A stretch of DNA of 64,000 bases, taken from contig NZ_CP117849.1 in assembly GCF_026151165.2 (NCBI RefSeq), positions 186,001-250,000 on the forward strand, given 5' to 3'. Of the stretch, positions 32,330-41,000 are shown piece by piece; within the stretch, counting starts at the first letter, position 1; each line of letters begins with the position of its first letter. Source of the DNA: Cryobacterium sp. SO2. Lineage in GTDB: Bacteria > Actinomycetota > Actinomycetes > Actinomycetales > Microbacteriaceae. Below the pieces are notes generated by a model. That model saw nothing but the letters and a program-made list of their open reading frames with translations. It did not search any database and had not been told where the DNA came from. A program made the position numbers and the translations under genes.

Positions 32330-34099
32330 TCAGGACCGGGAGGTGGACCGCAGATCAAGGAACCTGGCCACGAAATCCTCGGACGGCACCGGCCGTGAAT
32401 ACAGGTAGCCCTGCGCGAATTTACAGCCTCTCACCCGCAGCCATTCGGCCTGCGCCTCGGTTTCGACACCCTCGGCGATCACGTCGAGGCCGAGCGACGC
32501 CGCCATCTTGATGGTGAGGTCGGCCACCGGCGAATCACGGTCGGGGGTGATCAGGGCCACGAAGGACTGGTCGATCTTGATCACGTCCAGGTCGATCTCG
32601 GTGAGCCTGGACAGGCTCGAGTGGCCTGTGCCGAAATCGTCCATCGAGATGCGCACGCCGGCGTCCCGCAGCACCCGGATGTTGGCGCGCACGTCGGCGG
32701 CGTCGGTGCCGAAGTCGGTTTCGGTGACCTCGATGCGCACCAGGTCGGCCGGGAAACCCACCGCCGCGCACTCGGCGAGCACAAAATCGCCGTAGCCGGC
32801 GGAGGCCAGCTCCCGGGCCGACGCGTTGATCGACACGCTCACCGCTTGGCGGTCCCACCGGCGCAGCCGCCGCCAGGTCGCCGCCTCGGCGATCGACTCG
32901 CGCACCACCCACTGCCCCAGCACCTGGATCGAGCCGCTCGCCTCGCAGAGCGGGATGAATTCGGCCGGCGACACCAGGCCCCTGGTGGGGTGTTGCCAGC
33001 GCACCAAGGACTCGGCGCCGACCGCGACTCCGGTGGCCAGGTCGATCACGGGCTGGAAGCGCAGGAAGAACTCGCCGTTGCGCAGCCCGTCCCGCACGGC
33101 GGATGGGGAGGCGTAGTAGCCGCCATGGGTGATGATCTTGCCGCGGCCGACCCGCTGCGCCTCGAACAGCGCCTTGCCTGCCCGGCCGAAGAACTCGGTC
33201 TGCGACTCGTCGCCGTCCCGGGAAGAGATTCCGGCCGAGAACCCCGCCACCTGCCCCTGGATGCGCACCAGCAGGTCGCGTGCCTGGGTTGAGGTGTGCG
33301 CGGGCAGCAGGATCGCAAACGCGTCACCCTCCATCCGCGCCATGGTGGCGGTGGCCGGTAGTGCCGCGGAGACCCCGGTGACGAAGGCCACCATGGCCGC
33401 GTCGCCGCCCTCCAAGCCCTCGCGCCGGTTGACCAGGGCGAACTCGTTGATGTCCAGCCGCACCAGGGAGAGCAGTTCCGTGGGCGCGGCGTCCCGCATC
33501 GCGGCGCTGAGGATCTGCTCGAAGCCGCCGAAGTTGGGGATGCCGGTGAGCTCGTCGGTCTCGGCCAGGAGCGCGCTGCGGGCGAACCAGGTGAGGCCAA
33601 GCCCCGTCGCCAGCATGAGGAGCGCCGACATGGCGACATCGGCCGGGGCGGCCCCGGGGTGCACCGCGAGGGTGATGAGCGACAGCGGGATGAAGATGAT
33701 CGGGTAGAACAGTGATTGCGCCGCGGGGATCACCGCGAAGGCGATCAGCGCGAGCAGGCTCGGGGTCCAGGCGAAGGTGAACGTGATGGCCTGATCGCCG
33801 GTGGCCGCCTGGCAGAGGAGGCCCATGACTCCCATCCAGCACAGGACGAGGTGGCGGAGCGGCACGCGCATCCGGCGCCGGAAGCACACCGTGATCGCCC
33901 CGGAGACGAGCAGGGCTGCGCCGACGACGAGAAGCACGCCGTCTCGCTCGTCGTTTTGCAGCATGCCATGAACGCCGTACAGGAACAGGGGAAGGCCGAA
34001 TCCGAACTGGGCGATGCCCAGCAGGATTCCGGCGGAATCGGCGGCGTTGAACAGGCCGGGACGATAGCCCACTCCGGGGCGCCGAGCAGAGCGCGCCAT
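32330..34099 (-). CDS. Membrane GGDEF/EAL protein; degenerate GGDEF, likely active EAL phosphodiesterase
   Basis: 589 residues. Five or six membrane helices fill residues 22-178. A GGDEF domain follows (about 180-325) whose signature reads EGDAF (257-261), so diguanylate cyclase activity is doubtful. The EAL domain (about 338-580) has ESL for EAL at 363-365 but keeps the residues used for c-di-GMP hydrolysis: SINASAREL, VTETDF, DDFGTGHSSLSRL, IKIDQSFV, AEGVET and QGYLYSRP. It probably lowers c-di-GMP, with the GGDEF part possibly sensing GTP. No other c-di-GMP gene is in the window. Confidence 0.9.
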   Translation of the reverse strand: MARSARRPGVGYRPGLFNAADSAGILLGIAQFGFGLPLFLYGVHGMLQNDERDGVLLVVGAALLVSGAITVCFRRRMRVPLRHLVLCWMGVMGLLCQAATGDQAITFTFAWTPSLLALIAFAVIPAAQSLFYPIIFIPLSLITLAVHPGAAPADVAMSALLMLATGLGLTWFARSALLAETDELTGIPNFGGFEQILSAAMRDAAPTELLSLVRLDINEFALVNRREGLEGGDAAMVAFVTGVSAALPATATMARMEGDAFAILLPAHTSTQARDLLVRIQGQVAGFSAGISSRDGDESQTEFFGRAGKALFEAQRVGRGKIITHGGYYASPSAVRDGLRNGEFFLRFQPVIDLATGVAVGAESLVRWQHPTRGLVSPAEFIPLCEASGSIQVLGQWVVRESIAEAATWRRLRRWDRQAVSVSINASARELASAGYGDFVLAECAAVGFPADLVRIEVTETDFGTDAADVRANIRVLRDAGVRISMDDFGTGHSSLSRLTEIDLDVIKIDQSFVALITPDRDSPVADLTIKMAASLGLDVIAEGVETEAQAEWLRVRGCKFAQGYLYSRPVPSEDFVARFLDLRSTSRS

Positions 34100-34185
34100 G
34101 CCCCCACCCCCTGCCCCACAATCATCGGCTTCTTCACCGGGTTGACCTCAATCTACTGCCAGCGCCCCCAACCGCGGGACAACGA

Positions 34186-34683
34186 TTATTCAGCGGGCTT
34201 GAGCACCTCGTCGGTGAACCCCTCGAGGCGGGCGAGCAGCCCGGCGCCGCGGGTCGCGACCATCTCGGCGGGGTTGGGCTGCATCTGCGACGGCGGCGGC
34301 AGAATGCGGATGAGGGTTGAGCAGGCCAGGTCGGAGCAGATGTAGGTGCCGACGGTGTTGCCGTCCCGGCCGGCCTGGCCGGCCTTGGGCACACTGAACA
34401 GGCTCACCTGGTGCGCCGGCTGTTGCGTGCGGCACAGGGAACAGAACGCCGACATGGAGCGGCCCGGCCCCCCGGTTGCGGCTCGCAGCACCATGCCCAG
34501 CGGGGTGTCGCCGCGCCAGAACACGATGTAGCCACGCTGAGGCGACTGCGGGTCGCGCCAGCCCAGGTACTCGCGTTCGGACCAGATGGTCTCGTGCAGC
34601 CCGGGGAGCGGTATCCGGGCGATCTCGTCGGCCGTGGCGTTCACGAAGGAACCCCGGATCTCGGACGCGGTCAGTGGTTTCAT
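34186..34683 (-). CDS. FBP-domain protein (FusB-like treble-clef zinc finger)
   Basis: 165 residues. The C-terminal half matches the elongation-factor-G-binding FBP family: YLGWRDPQSPQRGYIVFWRGD, the zinc-finger pairs CSLC (about 82-85) and CSDLAC (about 116-121), and TLIRILPPP. Staphylococcal FusB binds EF-G and rescues ribosomes stalled by fusidic acid; the actinobacterial homologues are chromosomal and uncharacterised, so binding to EF-G here is inferred. AGGGAG precedes the ATG at 34683. Two GC-rich hairpins (34716-34733 and 34742-34772) lie in the 125-bp gap to its right. Confidence 0.85.
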   Translation of the reverse strand: MKPLTASEIRGSFVNATADEIARIPLPGLHETIWSEREYLGWRDPQSPQRGYIVFWRGDTPLGMVLRAATGGPGRSMSAFCSLCRTQQPAHQVSLFSVPKAGQAGRDGNTVGTYICSDLACSTLIRILPPPSQMQPNPAEMVATRGAGLLARLEGFTDEVLKPAE

Positions 34684-34808
34684 GATCTCCCTCCGATGAT
34701 CCGTACAGCGTAGTCGAGCCTTTCGGCAGGCTCAATGGCAGCGCCCCCGGCGCGCTGGGCGGGCCGGGGGCGGATGCGAAAGGGTTGCGGCGGGAGCGCC
34801 GCCGTGGG

Positions 34809-35663
34809 TTACGCGACCGCGCGCAGTCCGTCCACCAGCGGGGTGGTGGGGTGGCCGATCAGGGTGGCCAGATCGTTCGATCCGCCGGCCAGCAGGCCGT
34901 CGCGGGTGTTGCCGTCCAGGGCGACGACGAAACCGACGGTGCCGCCGTCCAGGCCCGCGCCGGTGAGGATGGCGGTGTGCTCCTCCGGAGAGACGGCCGT
35001 GAAGACGACCGGGCGGCCGACGACCTCGGTGAGGGCCTCGGCCATCTCGGTGCCCGACCAGGCGACATCGCCGGCGAGCTCGTAGACCGTGTTCTCGTGG
35101 CCGGGGGTGGTGAGAACCACGGCGGCGGCCTCGGCGTAGTCGCTTCGCGAGGCGCTCGCGACGCGGCCGTCGCCGGCGCTGGTGAGGTAGACGCCGCTGT
35201 CGCGGGCCTGCTGGACGGCGGCGGCATAGTTCTCGGTGTACCAGCCGTTGCGCAGGATCGTGAAGGGAACGCCGGACGCTACCAGGGCCTCCTCGGTGGC
35301 CTTGTGCTCCGGGGCGAGGATCAGGGCCGAGGTCGTGGCCTTCGGAGCGCTGGTGTAGACGATGCGGCCCACGCCCGCGGCGGCGGCGGCGGTGATGGCG
35401 TTGGTGTGCTGCGCGACACGCTGGCCCACCTCGCTGCCGGAGACGAGCATCAGAACGTCGGCGCCGGTGAACGCGGCGACGAGGCTGGCCGGGTCGGTGT
35501 AGTCGATGACCGCCGTGGCCACACCCGTCGCGGCCAGATCGGCAAGCTTGGCGGTGTTGCGGCCCACTGCGGTGATCTCGGACGGGGTGACGCCGCGGTT
35601 GATGAGGTGCTCGACGATGAGGTGGCCGAGCTGGCCGGTGGCTCCGGTGACGACGATAGACAT
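34809..35663 (-). CDS. NmrA/QorB-like NAD(P)H:quinone oxidoreductase
   Basis: 284 residues, similar to E. coli QorB/YtfG (286). Rossmann loop SIVVTGATGQLGHLIVEHL at the N-terminus, then TAVIDYTDPASLVAAFTGADVLMLVSGSEVGQR, YTSAPKATTSAL and the FTILRNGWYTENY substrate region. It reduces quinones with NADPH. ATG 35663 was chosen because the Rossmann loop begins there and GAAGGG precedes it. It is divergent from an HxlR regulator, the same pairing as ytfG/ytfH in E. coli, suggesting control by that regulator in response to quinones or electrophiles. Confidence 0.92.
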   Translation of the reverse strand: MSIVVTGATGQLGHLIVEHLINRGVTPSEITAVGRNTAKLADLAATGVATAVIDYTDPASLVAAFTGADVLMLVSGSEVGQRVAQHTNAITAAAAAGVGRIVYTSAPKATTSALILAPEHKATEEALVASGVPFTILRNGWYTENYAAAVQQARDSGVYLTSAGDGRVASASRSDYAEAAAVVLTTPGHENTVYELAGDVAWSGTEMAEALTEVVGRPVVFTAVSPEEHTAILTGAGLDGGTVGFVVALDGNTRDGLLAGGSNDLATLIGHPTTPLVDGLRAVA

Positions 35664-35727
35664 GGGGTTTCCCTTCGTAGCGCGCAGTCGCGCGCCTTCT
35701 GGGAGGTGTAACCGGCACCCCCGCCCA

Positions 35728-35763
35728 TTACTTCCCAACCGCAGGTACCCACCTTTTGGTAAG
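35728..35763. promoter_or_regulatory. Possible HxlR operator in the quinone reductase/regulator gap
   Basis: TTACTTCCCAA (35728-35738) and TTTTGGTAAG (35754-35763) form an interrupted inverted repeat around a GGTACC centre in the 109-bp divergent gap. HxlR proteins often bind such sites. Not proven. Confidence 0.4.
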
Positions 35764-35772
35764 CTACTTTCC

Positions 35773-36216
35773 ATGACCACCGACCTGACCGCTCCTGCCG
35801 CCCCGCCCGCCGCCGAGGGTGCCGTGCGCGACCGCCTGGCCCGGCTGGTCGGCGACGTCGTTCCGGCCGACGGCGAGGCGCCGGCGGCGAATGTCTTCGC
35901 GGCGGGATGCGCAAGCCGGGTGGTCCTCGACCACGTCACGAGCAAGTGGGGCGTGCTCGTGATCGTGGCCCTGGCGGAGACCAGCCTGCGCTGGGGCGAA
36001 CTGCGCCGCGGTATCGAGGGCATCAGCGAGAAGATGCTCGCGCAGACCCTGCGCACCCTCGAGGCCGACGGTCTGGTGCACCGGGAGGCGCAGCCGACCA
36101 TTCCGCCCCGGGTGGACTACAGCCTTACCGACCGCGGGCACGAACTCGCGGCCCACCTCATCCCGCTGGTGCGCTGGGTGGGCGCGAACGCCGGCGACAT
36201 CGTGGGCGGGCGCTGA
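35773..36216 (+). CDS. HxlR-family transcriptional regulator
   Basis: 147 residues. The N-terminal 45 residues are Ala-rich; the winged helix follows: VLDHVTSKWGVLVIVALAETSLRWGELRRGIEGISEKMLAQTLRTLEADGLVHRE and the wing PPRVDYSLTDRGHEL. A Cys at about 45 in AGCASRVV corresponds to the redox-active N-terminal Cys seen in QorR/HypR-type members, so thiol sensing of quinones is plausible. Divergent from the quinone reductase gene. Confidence 0.92.
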   Translation: MTTDLTAPAAPPAAEGAVRDRLARLVGDVVPADGEAPAANVFAAGCASRVVLDHVTSKWGVLVIVALAETSLRWGELRRGIEGISEKMLAQTLRTLEADGLVHREAQPTIPPRVDYSLTDRGHELAAHLIPLVRWVGANAGDIVGGR

Positions 36217-36228
36217 CCCGGTTCGGGC

Positions 36229-37812
36229 TCAGAGGTCCGGCAGGAACTGCAGCCACGCCACCCGGCGCTCGCCGCGGGGATCTGACTCCACCCGGTCGGC
36301 CTCGTCGAAGATCAGGGTGAGCCGGTCGCCCTCGGTGTAGGCCGGCCAGCCGACCCCGGTCAGGCCGGTGCTGGCGAAGCGCAGCCAGTGGGCGCGCATC
36401 CGCTCGCCGGTGCCGAGGAAGCTTTCGCGGCCGCCGAGGGCGGTGAGCGTGCGCATCCGGGGCTCGGTGCCGCGGCCGAAGAGGGCCAGGAGTTCAAGGC
36501 CGTGGGTGGCGTCGAGGCCCAGCAGCCGCATCAGGCGTGGCGCCAGGTCGAAGCGGTACAGAAAGACCGGCGCCACCCTGGAGTGCAGTTCGGCCACCTG
36601 CACGCTGGGGAACCAGAACGCGTAGTCGCCGCTGAAGTCGGCCTCGGCATGCGCGGCCGGCAGGGCGGAGTACACCGAGCGCATGATCGGGTGCGAGTGC
36701 GGCGGAGCGCTGTCGAAGAGCGACTGGATGCGCCGGGTGGAGCGGGGCAGGATGTCGACCCGGCCGCGGAAGATCGACCCCTCCCTGTCGTTCGTGCCGA
36801 TGATGAGCGGCACCGGGTGGGCGCGGCCGTGCCGGAAGGCGTCCAGCGGCCGTTCGGGCAGGAAGGCGCCGTCGACGACCGGGGCCATGCAGAAGGTGCC
36901 GGGGTCGACATCCGGAGTGCGACGTTGCAGCACCAACGCGGCGCGCACCAGCGCGGGCCAGGACGCGGCGGCCAGTAGCTCGGCGGCGGGCCGGCGACCG
37001 CCGGCGAGCTCCGGCGCACGGGAGTGCCGCAGCACCTCGACGAACTCGGCCGCCCACCGCCCGGCCAGCTCCGGCGTGTACGCGGCGTTGGACGGCGGGC
37101 TCTGCGCGATGGCCTGGGCGAACAGGCCGGCCGCCGCCGGGGTGGCGAGCAGGGTGATCACGGCGTTGCCGCCGGCGGACTCGCCGAAGACCGTGACGTT
37201 GTGCGGGTCGCCGCCGAAGGCGCGGATGTTGTCCCGCACCCACTCGAGCGCGGCGACCTGGTCGCGCAGGCCCAGATTGCTCTCGAACGGGCGGGCCGGT
37301 GTGGCGAACCGGCTGAAGTCGAGGTAGCCCAGGGCGCCGAGCCGGTAGTTGAAACTCACGTAGATCACCCGGCCGGTGCGCACGAAACTCTCGCCGCGGC
37401 CGGAGTGGTCCTGGGAAGACCCGGCGCTGTAGCCGCCGCCGTGGATGAACACCATCACCGGCAGGCTGGTGTCAGGGGCGGTGTCTGCCGGGCGCTGCAC
37501 GTTCACGCTCAGGCAGTCCTCGCCCATACGGGTGCGCCGGTCGACGCCCTTGAACTGGGTGCCGCGGTCCTGCGGGGCGACGGGACCGAACTCGCCGGCC
37601 TGGCGCGTGCCCGGCCAGGGGCGCACCGGCTGCGGGGCGCGGAACCGCAGCGGCCCGACCGGCGCCGCGGCATAGGGGATGCCGCGCCAGCTCAGGATCC
37701 CGTCGTTGGAGACTCCCCGCACCAGGCCTCCGGTCACGCGCACATCCAGCGGCCACGAGGGGGCCGGCCGGGTCAGGCCGTTCCTGGCCGGGTTCGGGGA
37801 CAGGCCGCGCAC
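36229..37812 (-). CDS. Carboxylesterase type B
   Basis: 527 residues from GTG 37812, which has a strong ribosome-binding site (GGAGGGAG, 7 nt upstream). The family pattern is complete: GVSNDGILSWRGIPYAAAPVGPLRFRAPQP, EDCLSVNVQRP, VMVFIHGGGYSAGS (oxyanion hole), nucleophile GESAGGN, the acid in GTNDREGSIF, and the His in DATHGLELLALFG. Hydrolyses carboxylic esters of unknown identity; relatives act on para-nitrobenzyl esters and phenmedipham. No secretion signal is obvious. It lies 50 bp after the flavodoxin-like gene on the same strand and is probably co-transcribed. Confidence 0.93.
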   Translation of the reverse strand: MRGLSPNPARNGLTRPAPSWPLDVRVTGGLVRGVSNDGILSWRGIPYAAAPVGPLRFRAPQPVRPWPGTRQAGEFGPVAPQDRGTQFKGVDRRTRMGEDCLSVNVQRPADTAPDTSLPVMVFIHGGGYSAGSSQDHSGRGESFVRTGRVIYVSFNYRLGALGYLDFSRFATPARPFESNLGLRDQVAALEWVRDNIRAFGGDPHNVTVFGESAGGNAVITLLATPAAAGLFAQAIAQSPPSNAAYTPELAGRWAAEFVEVLRHSRAPELAGGRRPAAELLAAASWPALVRAALVLQRRTPDVDPGTFCMAPVVDGAFLPERPLDAFRHGRAHPVPLIIGTNDREGSIFRGRVDILPRSTRRIQSLFDSAPPHSHPIMRSVYSALPAAHAEADFSGDYAFWFPSVQVAELHSRVAPVFLYRFDLAPRLMRLLGLDATHGLELLALFGRGTEPRMRTLTALGGRESFLGTGERMRAHWLRFASTGLTGVGWPAYTEGDRLTLIFDEADRVESDPRGERRVAWLQFLPDL

Positions 37813-37862
37813 GGTGTCTCCCTCCTTGCCGGGGTGGTCCCGGACGTCTCCCGGCGGTGCTG

Positions 37863-38600
37863 CTACCGGTATTCCGGGTTCGGTTCGAACCCGAACCTCT
37901 CGCCGGCGTCCCACTCCTGCCGCAGGTTGCCGTAGGCGGGGATGCCCCGGTTGGCCTTGAGGATCGCCGCGAGGTGCATGAGGTTCCAGGTCATAAACGT
38001 GGTGTTGCGGTTGGTGAACTCGTTCTCGGGGCCGCCGGAGCCCGCATCCAGATAGCTGGGCCCCGGGCCGATCTCGCCGATCCAGCCGGCGTCGGCCGCG
38101 GGCGGGATCGTGTAGCCGATGTGCTGCAGGCTGTAGAGGATGTTGGACGTGCAGTGTTTCACGCCGTCTTCGTTGCCGGTGATGATGGCGCCGCCCACCT
38201 TGCCGTAGTAGATGTACTGGCCCTTGTCGTTGAACTCGCCCGACATCGCGTAGAGCCGCTCGATGACCCGCTTGGTGACCGAACTGTTGTCGCCGAGCCA
38301 AATCGGACCGCCGAGCACCAGGATGTCTGCGGCGGCGACCTTGTCGAATAGCGCCGGCCAGGCATCCGTGGCCCAGCCGTGCGTGGTCATATCGGGGTAG
38401 ACGCCGGTGGCGATGTCGTGGTCGATGGCGCGGATGACCTCGACGTGCACGCCCTGTTCGCGCATGAGGTGCGCGCTGAGGGTGATGATGCCCTGGGTGT
38501 TGCTGATCTCCGGGCTGCGCTTGAGGGTGCAGTTGATGAACAGGGCGCGCAGACCCTGGTAATCGAACGAGGCCTGCGTGTTCCTGGTCGTGTGCGGCAT
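37863..38600 (-). CDS. Flavodoxin-fold NAD(P)H-dependent oxidoreductase
   Basis: 245 residues from ATG 38600 (a TTG at 38612 is possible). The flavodoxin-like fold shows in ALFINCTLKRSPEISNTQGI (phosphate-binding loop of the FMN), ADILVLGGPIWLGDNSSVTKRVIERL and GKVGGAIITGNEDGVKHCTSNI, the three FMN-contact loops of the NADPH-dependent FMN reductase group. Likely a flavin or quinone reductase. Upstream of the carboxylesterase on the same strand. Confidence 0.9.
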   Translation of the reverse strand: MPHTTRNTQASFDYQGLRALFINCTLKRSPEISNTQGIITLSAHLMREQGVHVEVIRAIDHDIATGVYPDMTTHGWATDAWPALFDKVAAADILVLGGPIWLGDNSSVTKRVIERLYAMSGEFNDKGQYIYYGKVGGAIITGNEDGVKHCTSNILYSLQHIGYTIPPAADAGWIGEIGPGPSYLDAGSGGPENEFTNRNTTFMTWNLMHLAAILKANRGIPAYGNLRQEWDAGERFGFEPNPEYR

Positions 38601-38633
38601 GGGGGCAGTCAAGCACCGAACCCCCGGCCTCGT

Positions 38634-39020
38634 CTAGGCCGGTGCGCGCGCCGGTTCAGCGTGGGTGGCGGCGATGCGGATGGCGCGCAGCCGGCTGCCG
38701 CGGAACGCCACGAGCAGCAGTAGGGCGGCGCCGTCGGCGGCGAGACCCCATCCGTTGATGTCTATGGTCAGGGCGGTGGTGAACAGGGAGGCTACGCCGA
38801 AGATGAGCAGCAGGGCGGCGTGGACCGCAGTGAGCGTGACCAGCAACCGCCAGGCGACCTGACTGCCGCGCCAGATGCCGGCGAGGATGAGAGCGTGCAG
38901 GACCAACCATGGCGAGAACGACGTCTCCCGCACGACGTGACCGGCGGCCGAGAGCGCCAGCGCGCACCCGAACCAGATCCGCGCGTCGACCTGGGCGATC
39001 CTGTTCCGCAGCTGCGTCAT
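38634..39020 (-). CDS. Small membrane protein of unknown function
   Basis: 128 residues with four hydrophobic helices (about 14-32, 35-50, 56-80 and 88-105) and a basic C-terminal tail. I do not recognise the family. An ATG and high GC at third positions support coding. It shares strand with the flavodoxin-fold gene. A 49-bp palindrome precedes it. Confidence 0.75.
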   Translation of the reverse strand: MTQLRNRIAQVDARIWFGCALALSAAGHVVRETSFSPWLVLHALILAGIWRGSQVAWRLLVTLTAVHAALLLIFGVASLFTTALTIDINGWGLAADGAALLLLVAFRGSRLRAIRIAATHAEPARAPA

Positions 39021-39071
39021 GGCCTCACCCTAGCGAGCAGCGGATGCCTCCCGAGCGTTCATTCCGTTCAA

Positions 39072-39120
39072 TTGCGGACTTCGCACCTTCGTTTCGGAAA
39101 CGAAGGTGCGAAGTCCGCAA
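39072..39120. repeat. Perfect 24-bp-arm palindrome
   Basis: Arms 39072-39095 and 39097-39120 are exact reverse complements with a one-base centre, beginning TTGCGGACTTCGCACC. It lies between two small same-strand membrane-protein genes, downstream of the gene at 39142. In RNA it would fold into a very stable hairpin, in DNA a cruciform. There is no T run, so it is more likely a dispersed palindromic element than an ordinary terminator. Confidence 0.9.
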
Positions 39121-39141
39121 ATGAAACGTCTCAACCCTGAG

Positions 39142-39654
39142 TCAGGCCGCGGGGAGGGCCGCGTGCCGGGCGCGGAGGACCTGCCGGAGCGTGGTCGCGA
39201 CCAGCGCGAGGAGGGCTACGGCGCTGATGGCGTACAGGAGTGCTCCCCAGGGAGCGTGGTCGCCGCCGCTGATCCCGAAGGTATCGGCGAGCGACATCCC
39301 AGCCCCGAAGGCGACGAACATGTGGGCTGGAGCGGCCAGGACAAGCAGCCAGAGATCCGTGGCGAGGACCACCGGCGCTGGCATCGCGGGGAGCAGGGCG
39401 GCGAGAAGGACCACGAGAGCGGCCAGAACCACGCCGATGATTGCCCAGACGAGCACCAGTGGCTCGCCGAGCGACTCATTCGCCCGCCCGAGTGCCGCGC
39501 GAATCTCGTCGAGGGTTGTGCCGGGGGCGGCGGCGAGTGGGTTCCACACGAGGGTCTGCGTGGCGCCGACCGCGGCATACGCGGCGATCGCCACCAACCC
39601 GACTAGGCCGGTGACGATGCTCTGGCGCGACCTGTGTGCTCCCGGGTTCCCCAT
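39142..39654 (-). CDS. Four-helix membrane protein of unknown function
   Basis: 170 residues with hydrophobic spans at about 13-30, 66-92, 97-115 and 135-158. The second loop (AAPGTTLDEIRAALGRANESLGEP) is polar and lies outside. The family is not recognised. A palindrome follows its stop and another lies before its start. Confidence 0.75.
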   Translation of the reverse strand: MGNPGAHRSRQSIVTGLVGLVAIAAYAAVGATQTLVWNPLAAAPGTTLDEIRAALGRANESLGEPLVLVWAIIGVVLAALVVLLAALLPAMPAPVVLATDLWLLVLAAPAHMFVAFGAGMSLADTFGISGGDHAPWGALLYAISAVALLALVATTLRQVLRARHAALPAA

Positions 39655-39696
39655 GTCGCGAGCCTAGCGAGCGGCCCGCCGGGTGGGCGGCATTCA

Positions 39697-39747
39697 TTCG
39701 CACACTTCCACCCTGAGTTTCCGCGACGAGGGGTCGAAGTTTGCGAA
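39697..39747. repeat. Imperfect palindrome related to the element at 39072
   Basis: Arms 39697-39713 and 39731-39747 pair over 17 bp with two mismatches. The arms share the words TTCGCA and GAAGT with the 39072 palindrome. It lies between the MFS gene end (39798) and the start of the small membrane protein. Confidence 0.65.
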
Positions 39748-39797
39748 CGAGTCGCGCGACATCCGTGTGCGGCGGATGCGGCGCGCCGCGAGCGCGG

Positions 39798-41000
39798 TCA
39801 GGGGGTGGGGGTCGGCGCCAGTGCGCGCGCGGGGCGCGGGCCGAAGCGGCGGGCCAGGAACAGCACGGGGATGAGCAGCGCCATCGGCAGGAGGAACGCG
39901 TGGGCGAGTCCGGTGCTGTCGGCGAGCAGGCCCACCAGCACGGCGCCGAGCACGGCCCCGGCGTAGTTGAACAGGTTGACCCTGGCGATCACCTCGTCGC
40001 TGCGGGCCTCGTGCAGCTCACCGGCTGCGCTGAACGCCAGCGGCACCAGGGCACCCACGCCGAAGCCGGCCAGGGCGAAGCCGGCCACGGCCGCCCAGGT
40101 GGAGGGCACGGATGCCACGACCAGGCAGCCGAGGATCGCCAGCACCGTGGTGACCACGGCCAGGATCACACGGCCGAACCGGCGCACCAGCATGTCGGCG
40201 CCGACCCGGGTCACCAGGATCGCGGCCTGGTAGGCGGCGTAGCCGAGCGGGGCGATCGCGGCGCCGGTGAGCAGCACGTCGTGCAGGTACACGGTGCTCC
40301 AGGTGCTCACCGCGGAGTCCACCACGAACGCGGCCAGCACCACGGTGCCGAACAGGGCGATGCCCCGGTGCGGCAGCTTGCCGTGCGGCGCCGCATCCGG
40401 TGCGGGCGGCAGCTTGGTGAGCCGTGGGTCGAAGCCGCGTACCCCCACGATGGCGATGGCGAGGGCCACGATCGCGCCCACGACCAGGGCGATGCTGGCG
40501 TTGGCCGCGGTGCCGGCCACGGCCGACATCAGCAGGGCGCCCAGGATGGCGGCGCCGGTGTACCAGGCGAAGAAGCCGGCCATCACCGAGACGCCCACGC
40601 GTTGCTGCACGAGCACGCCCTGCATCGCCCCCGCGGCGTCGACGATGCCCAGGCCGGCGCCGTAGATCGCGAACGCGGCGATGAAGGCGGGCAGTCCCAC
40701 CGGCGAGGCGATCAGCGGCAGGGCGACGGCCTCGAGCAGCAGGCCCACCACCAGGGCCACGCGGCTTCCCCAGCGCAGGGCGAGCCGGTCGGCCAGCAGC
40801 GAGCCGCCGGCCGCCGCGATGCAGACCAGCAGCACGATCAGCGACACCACGGTGTCGTCGATGCCGTGCCGGGTCTTGAGGTTGGGCAGCGAGGTGACGA
40901 CCACGGCGTAGCCGAAGCCCTGCGCGGCGTAGCTGGCGCTCACGGCCACCCGGGATCGCCGGAGACTGACGGGTGTGCGGATGCTCGTCGGTGCGCTCAT
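39798..41000 (-). CDS. MFS transporter (last gene of the five-gene operon)
   Basis: 400 residues, twelve predicted helices of the YbfB/CynX-like or multidrug type. First helix: VSASYAAQGFGYAVVVTSLPNL; loop 2-3 is LLADRLALRWGSRVALVVG; later VRRFGRVILAVVTTVLAI. ATG 41000 overlaps the aminotransferase stop by 4 bp; the longer open frame into that gene is not real. As the final gene of an SDR-TetR-SCP2-aminotransferase-MFS operon it probably exports, or less likely imports, the product or substrate of the enzymes. Confidence 0.9.
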   Translation of the reverse strand: MSAPTSIRTPVSLRRSRVAVSASYAAQGFGYAVVVTSLPNLKTRHGIDDTVVSLIVLLVCIAAAGGSLLADRLALRWGSRVALVVGLLLEAVALPLIASPVGLPAFIAAFAIYGAGLGIVDAAGAMQGVLVQQRVGVSVMAGFFAWYTGAAILGALLMSAVAGTAANASIALVVGAIVALAIAIVGVRGFDPRLTKLPPAPDAAPHGKLPHRGIALFGTVVLAAFVVDSAVSTWSTVYLHDVLLTGAAIAPLGYAAYQAAILVTRVGADMLVRRFGRVILAVVTTVLAILGCLVVASVPSTWAAVAGFALAGFGVGALVPLAFSAAGELHEARSDEVIARVNLFNYAGAVLGAVLVGLLADSTGLAHAFLLPMALLIPVLFLARRFGPRPARALAPTPTP

